A DNA stretch of 64,000 bases from Cryptomeria japonica (lineage: Eukaryota; Streptophyta; Pinopsida; Cupressales; Cupressaceae), in contig NC_081405.1 of the NCBI RefSeq assembly GCF_030272615.1, forward strand, positions 606,303,677 to 606,367,676, given 5' to 3'. Shown here in pieces: positions 57,416 through 64,000 of the stretch. A program made the position numbers and the translations under genes. Each line of letters begins with the position of its first letter. The first letter of the stretch is position 1. A model generated the notes under the pieces. That model was not told the DNA's origin. It searched no databases and worked only from the letters and a program-made list of their open reading frames with translations.

Positions 57416-57425
57416 ATTGATGCCC

Positions 57426-58804
57426 TGCTAAATGGACAAGGTTAGTCTAAGAGAAACAACACAAAACACACAAGAAAATCGTTAGTGTTATTTAATCAAA
57501 AACTAATCTAAATAGGCATATCAAGAGAGACACTAAAATCATGCTAATATATCTAACTAATGAAACAAAGATAATGAGGCATCTCCAAATACCTCTTAGC
57601 ATGTTCTTAGCTCCTTCTCTTTTGTTCCTCTCCTCTCCAAGTTCCAAAATAGTGTAGCTCTCAGCAGCTTTTTGCACTATGGATGCATATGGAGGATTGA
57701 GATTGGAATGTTGCTCTAAATGTAAATAAAGAAGCAAATATTAAGATATTGATACTAAAATGATTGATTTTATCCAAAATGACAATATATGAGTTAATTA
57801 TGTTAAAATGCTTTCTTAAAATGCCTATAGCTTAAATGCATACAAGTTTTCAAGATCTGGATTATGAAGAAATGGGCTCTATTTATAGGAACAATGGAGC
57901 AATAGATGGTTGAGATTGAATAATCTCAACAAGGGTCAGGATTGAACGATTTCAAATCCATGTGAGGGCTTTCAACCCAATTCCAGGATGACAAGTGTCA
58001 ATGTGAGATAGGTTGAGAGGGGAGGGAATAAGCATTAAATGCTTGATATGACTTTGGAAGTTAAAGTCAAGGTTGGTTGAATGAATAAACTCTTTATTCA
58101 AAGAATAAAACTTTTATCCAATGGATAAACTCTTGTGCAAATGTGAAATGGAGGAATATGGTCAAAACAATAAATGTTTGGGGAGACAAGTTTGAAATAA
58201 CCATAAATGGTTATGTAAGAGCCATAAATGGTCATGTAAGAGCCATTAGTGGTCTTGGAAGACTTTGGGGGTTAATTTGTTGAACACACAAAGCATTAAA
58301 TGTTTTTCAAAGACTCTAGAGTCTTTGAGAAGTGACTCCATTTTGCTTAGGAATGTGACAATAATTAGAGGATGGATTAGGCTAATTAGGAAGGGGTTAG
58401 AAGAATCTAGAAGGGGATTAGATTTTGCAAGTGGATTTGGTGGGTGAGGGAAAATAGGATTTTATTAAAATAAAAATTCATTTATTTCAATAAATGTGTG
58501 CAAGTTGCATTTGTAGGAAAATGCAAGTGGGGTGGGGATAATGATTTAAATAAATGTTTTATTTAATTTATTTAAAAGAGGAAAAGGGGATTTTATTAAA
58601 TGAATAGATTTTATTTATTTAATTGATTTGCATTTGGTTTAATGAATTAATTAAAATAAATTGAATAATTTATTTAATTAATAGAAGAATGTTTGGGGAT
58701 GAATTAATTAAATATTTATTTAATTAACTGATGGCTAGTGGATTTTTAATCAAATAAATAGCGTTTATTTATTTAATTAAGCTGGACAAATTTGTGTGAC
58801 TACA
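57426..58804 (-). repeat. 3' LTR of gypsy element 2
   Basis: TGCTAAATGG...GTGACTACA. A minus-strand TATAAATAG element is at 57879-57887. The right third is rich in TTAATTAAATAAAT words, as in the LTR of element 1. The right edge is firm because of the polypurine tract; the left edge could be a few bases off. Confidence 0.7.
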
Positions 58805-58820
58805 TTTGCCCCTCTTTGAG
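58805..58820 (-). other. Polypurine tract of gypsy element 2
   Basis: The minus strand reads CTCAAAGAGGGGCAAA, nearly identical to the tract of element 1 at 33895-33909. Confidence 0.8.
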
Positions 58821-59114
58821 ATGGTGTGGTTTATCGCATCGTTTCAAAGAAAGAAAAATTGGTGTGAAGAAATGCCCCATAAAATGTAAATTTAATGGGT
58901 GGTATGCCCCCTCGAGAGATGGGCCGAAAAATTTCAAAAAATCGGGCGATCTCTCGAAAAAGAATGAAAATTGGCGAGGTGGTAGAAGAGAAGAAGTTAG
59001 GCATACGGGTTAAAAATAGAAGAAAATGGGGGAAAAATGGAGAAATGGGGGGGCTCGGGAAGTTCACGGGGACCACAGTGGTGAGCAGGGAGAAGTTACA
59101 GTGACGGCGAAGGG

Positions 59115-59121
59115 TATAAAT
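59115..59121 (+). promoter_or_regulatory. TATA box of the antisense PMD gene, element 2
   Basis: TATAAAT in a GC-rich context (GGGTATAAATGGGG), about 100 bases before the ATG at 59218. It matches plant TATA boxes well. Confidence 0.55.
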
Positions 59122-59369
59122 GGGGTGAAAGAGATAAAAATAGGATCATTTGTAACCGCGACCAGTTGGAATCAGAGCTCTAAGAGGGACATTTTGGAGG
59201 AGCGAGCAGCAGTCAAGATGCCGATACCGATTACCGAGCACAGATTTGAGCGAGTTCGATGGTTCCAGCGCCCAAACGACTATGGACCAGTGGTACGCAA
59301 ATTCGAAAATTTAATTTTTATGCATTTTTTATAGGTTTTTAACTGAGTCCAAGTCAAGTCAGAGCAAGA

Positions 59370-59685
59370 GCGCTGGAACTACAGTTTTGGTGCTTTTGCT
59401 TCATGAACTAGCACTACTGCTCCGCAATGGCGCTATTGCCCCATTGTTTGAGCACTTTTGTTTTATTGTAGCACTATTGTATGCAAGTTTAGGCACTATT
59501 GATTAATAAGCGCTATTGAGGGCTTGATTGAGCGCTATTGATTTTAAGTAGCGCTACTGTGTAGTTGTTTTAGTGCATTTGTAGTTTGAGCGTTGTTGGA
59601 TAGCTGATTGAGCATTTTTGTTAGGGTTGTAGCGCTATTGTTGAGAAACTAACGCTTTTGTTGGTAAAATAGCGCTTTTGCCTTA
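59370..59685 (+). repeat. AGCGCTATTG minisatellite-like cluster in the PMD intron
   Basis: About sixteen variants of a 10-base word (AGCGCTATTG, AGCACTATTG, AGCGCTTTTG, AGCACTACTG) spaced mostly 15-30 bases apart within 320 bases of the putative first intron. Confidence 0.8.
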
Positions 59686-61149
59686 GGATAAAGAGATGCC
59701 CCAATGTGGATGAAGACCAATCTCCCGATACCAATGATGGATGGTTAGCGATGTGAAGTGGGAGTTGTTTTGAACCATAGCAGCCTGATGAGACTTAGGT
59801 CATTTGTTAGGATAAATGTCTGTTGAAGTCTAGGTGGCCATGATTGCTTACCTATTGAGACCCGAAGATACTTGATCAAAGTATCTGTTGATAGTCTAGG
59901 TTTAAACTTAAGAAAGTTTGAAAACAAAATAACTGATGGTGATTGATGAATGTCCATGTGCAGGAGGAGCTGCGCGTGTTGCAACTACGTGAGCGACATC
60001 CTGCAACATAGGGATTGCGGGATCGATTGACATAGGCGGAGATAGACTGTATTGCAGCGACAGGACTATATGAGGTGATGCATATGCTCGTGATTTGAAT
60101 GAATCATGGTTTGATCATAGCACTAGCAGAGCGGTGGCATAGCGAGACGTGCACCTTCCATCTAGCACAGGGGGAGATGACAGTGACCCTAGAGGATGTG
60201 TGGCGCATCCTACAGATTCCGATTCAGGGGAGCTAGTCACATATGACAGATCCTGAGGGATGCTTGCAGTGCAGAGGATTTTTGATGAGGATTTTTTCAT
60301 TGATGATGGCTCCATTGCTTGGGAGGAGATAGCGGCATTATATGAGCCTCTTCCAGCAGTTTTATCAGGTATTGTGGGAGGACTTCTTTGTCCAGACCGG
60401 TGATCACATGGTTTGGCCATTAGATGGGGACAGGTTATCGAGATGATAATGACCGAGGGGACCCGATTTGCATGGGGGCCATGCGTGCTAGCGCACCTGT
60501 ACCAGGAGCTCCATGAGGTGGTTTACCGGGGGAGGGGTTCCTTAGCAGTGGGCATGACACTGCTGCATATTTGGACTTGGGAGCACCTACCAGTGACTCG
60601 ACTGGTGAGTCTAAGATTCTGGGCAGTAGATCAGCCATATATGTTTATGTATAGCGGCATGATGAGTCAGCCCCACCTAGGGAAGTTAGAGTGGTGGCGG
60701 CAGGCATTAGATGATCTGGATGCAGTGATATGGCAGCCATACTTGGAGTGTGAGCCATGGGATGATGATGCAGAGGCATTGCCTTACATTTTTATGACCT
60801 GATTCCTTATTGGGAGGACCGCATACCATGTAGAGAGACAGGTGCCTGGGAGAGTGCTGAGACAGTTTGGGCGGCAGCAGGGACTGCCCAGTGGATCAGG
60901 AGAGTATGCTCGAGTTATTTAGGAGAGGTACGCATGGGGGCTAGGGCTACCATATGATTAGGCACTGGTAGAGTTCTGGACACTGCAGGTGAGACCATGG
61001 GACAGACGACCGAGGGTCGTGGATGCAGGTGTTACAGACAAGTACACGCAGTATCGGGCAGCGCACCCGATCTTACGGATCTCTGATCTAGCAGAGCCGA
61101 TCCCAGCTTTTGAGGATGAGAGGGGATGGAGATGGAGGAGGGCAGGAGG

Positions 61150-61452
61150 CCAAGGACCAAGGGCAGGAGGTGGAGGAGGTGGAGGAGGAGGTGGGGGATT
61201 GGGGATGCAGAGTCAGCGGAGAGGGAGAGGTGGACTGCCTCTACAGATATCACAGGGACCATTGATACAGGGAGGAGTTCAGCTGAGTGGGAGGGGGATG
61301 GAGAGGGAGATCCCGATGGATAGAGGGGAGGGGACTATTGGAGAGGGTGGTGTAGGTGAGGCAGCTATAAATACCGGGGAGGGAGCCACTAGAGAGGGTG
61401 GTGCAGGTGAGACGGCTATGGATATCGGGGAGGGAGCCACTGGAGATCTGTG
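61150..61452 (+). repeat. Poly-Gly tract and 17-residue repeat in the PMD tail
   Basis: 61164-61204 encodes an uninterrupted run of glycines from GGAGGTGGAGGAGGT-type codons. 61325-61450 encodes about two and a half copies of a 51-base unit (GEGTIGEGGVGEAAINT, GEGATREGGAGETAMDI, GEGATGDL). Confidence 0.8.
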
Positions 61453-61960
61453 AGATCATATGATAGTACGTTTGTAGACTCGGATAGAGGATTTGGAGGC
61501 GGAGGTGGCAGCTAGGGATGTGCAGCTATTTGCATGGGAGTTAGAGCTGGCGGTGGTGCTGTGGGAGAGGGATAGTGTAGTGGAGAGATTGGCAGAGCTA
61601 CAGGAGAGAGTGCGGGTTGGAGTAGGAGCATAGGGGCCTATGGGGGAGGTGATGAAGGAGATGCGACGAGCACAGGCAGAGATAGACTATTGGCGGGGTT
61701 TATATGAGCAAGTGGTGCCAATTAGTCAGCGAGCTCTTAGCTATTCACAGATGCGGCAGGCTAGATCAGAGCGATCGCAGAGGGTGCAGAGCAGTGGGGG
61801 TGTGATGGGTCCACTGCGGAGCGAGAGATCAGGGGATGCTGGAGTGAGTGGTGGTTTGATGAGGCCTCCACGGAGAGATGGAGCAGGGGGTGCAGGCACC
61901 AGTGGGAGAGCAAGTGGCGATGGTGGTGGTGGTACAGCATCTGGCCAGAGTGGTATTTGA

Positions 61961-64000
61961 GAGAGCATTTTTGCATATATGTATTGTATCATTGTCTATT
62001 TTTTTGGACTGTATCTTGGATGGCTCTTGGTAGCCGATTTTGTAGTCTTCATTGCACTCTGATATATGAGATGAGATATATATGAGGAGATCCCATATTT
62101 TGATGATATGCAGTTTGATATCTATGAATGTTTATGCAGGATGATGAGTTATTGATTAGATGGATGTGTGTATATGTATGCATTTGATGAGATGTTTCTT
62201 ATATGCATGTTTTTATGATGATTTATGATGTGGGATACTGACATATGAATGCAGGTTTATATATGTATGATTTGTTTGATTTTTGATGTAATGCTTTATA
62301 TATGTAATGCCTTGATGATGATGTATGCTTATGATGATTTATGAACATGATTTTGGTGTTTCCTATTTTGCTATAATGATGAGATAATGGTATGCAATGA
62401 TGTTAATGTAATGGTTGAATGAATGATGTTATGTATGGATATGCATCTAGATGTTTTTAGATGAAGGTAATATGGATAAACAAAGTGTAAAGTACAAATG
62501 TTTATATGATAATGTTTAAATGAATGCATATATATAATGGATATAAAATGTTATGAACCAATTTTTTGGAAACAAATGGATTTATGATTTTAAATGCTTA
62601 AAATACGATTTAAGTAAGAATGATAATGTGATGATATTATAACTTATGGTTTTAATAACTACACCTTAATGCAATTAAAAAGAGGATAATGAATGTAATG
62701 TGAATGAATCCTAAAATGAGCATAATAAGGTACTTAGTTAATGGATGACTGAATGCAGTTTTTCACTAAATGAATGGATAAATGAATGTATACAATAATA
62801 AATGATAAAGGATAATAAAATGATAATGGATAATTGACACTAAATGAATGTCTAGTAAATGATTTTAAAACAATCAAAGACAATTTGATCCCACAAATGA
62901 ATCTAATTATTTATGATTGATGCAATGATGCAAATGTTTTAATGAAAACTAATGTCCAAAATGAACTATATGCAATGTTAAGTTTAAAAAAATGACATGA
63001 ATGTTCCTTAATGAAAGATGCAACTAAATGTAATGATGATATGACCATGAGGAATGCAAGGTTTTTGAGACTTTGCATGATGCATTGATGATGTATCAGA
63101 GTACTCGGTCGTGATTGTATCCAAGACCAGTTTTAATGGTCACTTTTGCATATAAAACCTACATATGAATGAATGAATGAATGAATGAATGGGTGATATG
63201 CAACAGAATGCAAGATATAAATAGATGAGATGAAATGACAATCCATAGTGCTCTATTTTCATCATTGAGCTTTAAAATGTTGGAAGAGAATACAAGCATC
63301 TTGACATAATGATTCGAGATGACCTGAGTATTCCTTTCATGGATTTTATATAGCAAGTTAATACAAACGACTTGATATAAGGGTCAAGTCGACCAGATTA
63401 TTGCTTGCAGAACAAACAAGGATTATCTCTATTCATGCATGACTTGGATCGTCCTCCTTGATCTTAGGCTGATCATATCCTGAGACAAGTGCATACCATA
63501 CTAAGAGATAAAAACCTTTATCCAGTTTGGATGAGGAGGAACCAAAGGAAGAGCATTGTACCTGTAAACAAACAATATATACATAAAGAATAAAGAATAT
63601 GGATCCTTGGTAATGGTTCATGCCCATATGGTCAAGGTATACGCTGTAGTCAGCAAGTCGTAATGATCCATGACTGCATTTTTGCCTATGATCACGTAGC
63701 TTAGTGAACTTCCCATGTAGACACCATTAGTACATGCCCCAAAACTTCATCGGAAATAATATGTAAACAATACAAAACAATGCTGAAAGATCCCTGATAC
63801 AGATAAACAAATGATTGTACTCACAAACCAACCAAGTATTTGATAGCTTAACATAATTTTCTTATCAAAGAAAACGTCACTTTTGTCTTTGTTTTGGTAA
63901 GGATGCATCCTTGTTAAAGACAATTTTTGATGTTGATTGTGGATTGTGTGGTTGATTGGTAAATGGTCATTGTGTGAGTATTTTGTCAATGTTTGTTTTG
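61961..64000. other. ATG-rich untranslated region of gypsy element 2
   Basis: About 1.1 kb full of ATGATGTTTATG-like words, then AATGATAATGGATAA words, then an (ATGA)n microsatellite of seven units at 63164-63191. A segment near 63257-63275 (TCATCATTGAGCTTTA) is shared with element 1 near 35825. The open frames at 63159-63989 on the minus strand lack known domains. The element continues past the window end. Confidence 0.5.

Larger units (their letters stand above)
50833..57425 (-). mobile_element. Large LTR element without recognisable pol (Copia-type termini), minus strand
   Basis: The 3' LTR (about 50833-51983) begins TGTTGGCTTGATG on the minus strand, directly preceded by a CCAAAGGGGTAGA polypurine tract; the internal region ends at a TGGTATCAGAGC primer binding site (57404-57415). 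Only the last eight bases of its 5' LTR remain before a second Tat-like element. The internal 5.4 kb encodes coiled-coil, zinc-knuckle and Lys/Glu-rich pieces but no protease, integrase, reverse transcriptase or RNase H that I can recognise, so it looks non-autonomous. The polypurine tract and LTR start resemble SIRE-type Ty1/copia elements. It is broken in many places. Confidence 0.65.
59218..61960 (+). pseudogene. PMD gene carried antisense in gypsy element 2
   Basis: Exon 1 starts at the ATG at 59218 (HRFERVRWFQRP, compare HRFDRVHQFQRP in element 1). A first intron ends at CATGTGCAG (59963). The PMD domain follows: LAERWHSETCTFHLAQGEMT, VTLEDVWRILQIPIQG, then 60413-60802 with FAWGPCVLAHLYQELHEV, HIWTWEHLPVTR and ECEPWDDD, the C-terminal half of the domain that element 1 lacks. 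The tail is Gly/Arg-rich with a 17-residue tandem repeat, then a helix (61640-61960 starts GEVMKEMRRAQAEIDYWRGL) and a Ser/Gly end. PMD proteins are of unsettled biochemical role. Base composition is clearly more GC-rich than the rest of the element. Broken in several places. Confidence 0.75.
57426..64000 (-). mobile_element. Second Tat-like gypsy element with antisense PMD gene, runs off the window
   Basis: A 3' LTR (57426-58804), then the same polypurine tract and about 110 bases of similar flanking DNA as in element 1 (both contain TATGCCCCCTCGAGAGAT), then an antisense PMD gene and an ATG-rich untranslated region. Gag-pol would lie beyond 64000. The LTR is longer than in element 1 (1,379 against 736 bases), so the two are related subfamilies. 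The left border is placed where the older element's LTR is interrupted after TGCCC (57421-57425), a candidate target duplication that cannot be checked here. Broken in several places. Confidence 0.75.

Noticed and set aside
57418-58804. One LTR shared by two tandem elements
   Set aside because: The 3' LTR of the left element (about 50833-51983) does not match it, so nesting explains the arrangement better.
58265-59334. Short plus-strand frames in and after the second gypsy LTR
   Set aside because: They start in non-coding LTR and polypurine-flank sequence; only the part from 59218 matches the conserved PMD first exon.
61741-61992. Minus-strand Pro- and His-rich frames
   Set aside because: They are reverse-strand shadows of the Gly/Ser-rich tail of the PMD gene.

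Overview
The window looks like AT-rich, repeat-packed nuclear DNA of a seed plant, probably a gymnosperm. The grounds are large nested LTR elements with extra genes, plant-type LINEs and a tRNA-derived SINE, kilobases of decayed interstitial telomere-like sequence, and remnants of plant-only gene families (a CFL1-like WW protein, MIKC MADS-box exons). The gymnosperm reading is inference; no marker gene fixes the species.

Layout. 1-8.1 kb: a decayed plus-strand LINE with endonuclease, reverse transcriptase, zinc-knuckle and RNase H regions and an unusually long 3' part ending in poly-A. 8.66-10.13 kb: a compact non-autonomous LTR element with a perfect 5-bp target duplication and two open frames that are neither gag nor pol. 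13.9-18.0 kb: the only host-gene material seen, a two-exon CFL1-like gene on the minus strand and MADS-box-like exon remnants. 19.5-28.2 kb: two different degenerate CCCTAA-based arrays separated by an (AT)n tract, a perfect 55-bp-arm inverted repeat and unique AT-rich DNA. 28.2-30.2 kb: a second LINE fragment holding a full SINE.

31.3-46.5 kb: old minus-strand coding debris split by a 12-kb Ty3/gypsy element (probably Tat lineage) with near-identical 736-bp LTRs; a TIR DNA transposon sits inside it. 47.2-50.1 kb: a 224-236-bp tandem repeat and unrecognised reading frames. 50.8-57.4 kb: a large LTR element with coiled-coil, zinc-knuckle and Lys/Glu-rich proteins but no recognisable pol. A second Tat-like element (57.4 kb to beyond the window) is inserted a few bases inside that element's 5' LTR.

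The most notable system is shared by the two Tat-like elements. Between the polypurine tract and the coding region each carries a plant mobile domain (PMD) gene in antisense orientation, with a TATA-like box, a short first exon, an intron at the same place, and a different minisatellite grown inside that intron. Because the gene is antisense to the element's genomic RNA, its intron can survive reverse transcription.
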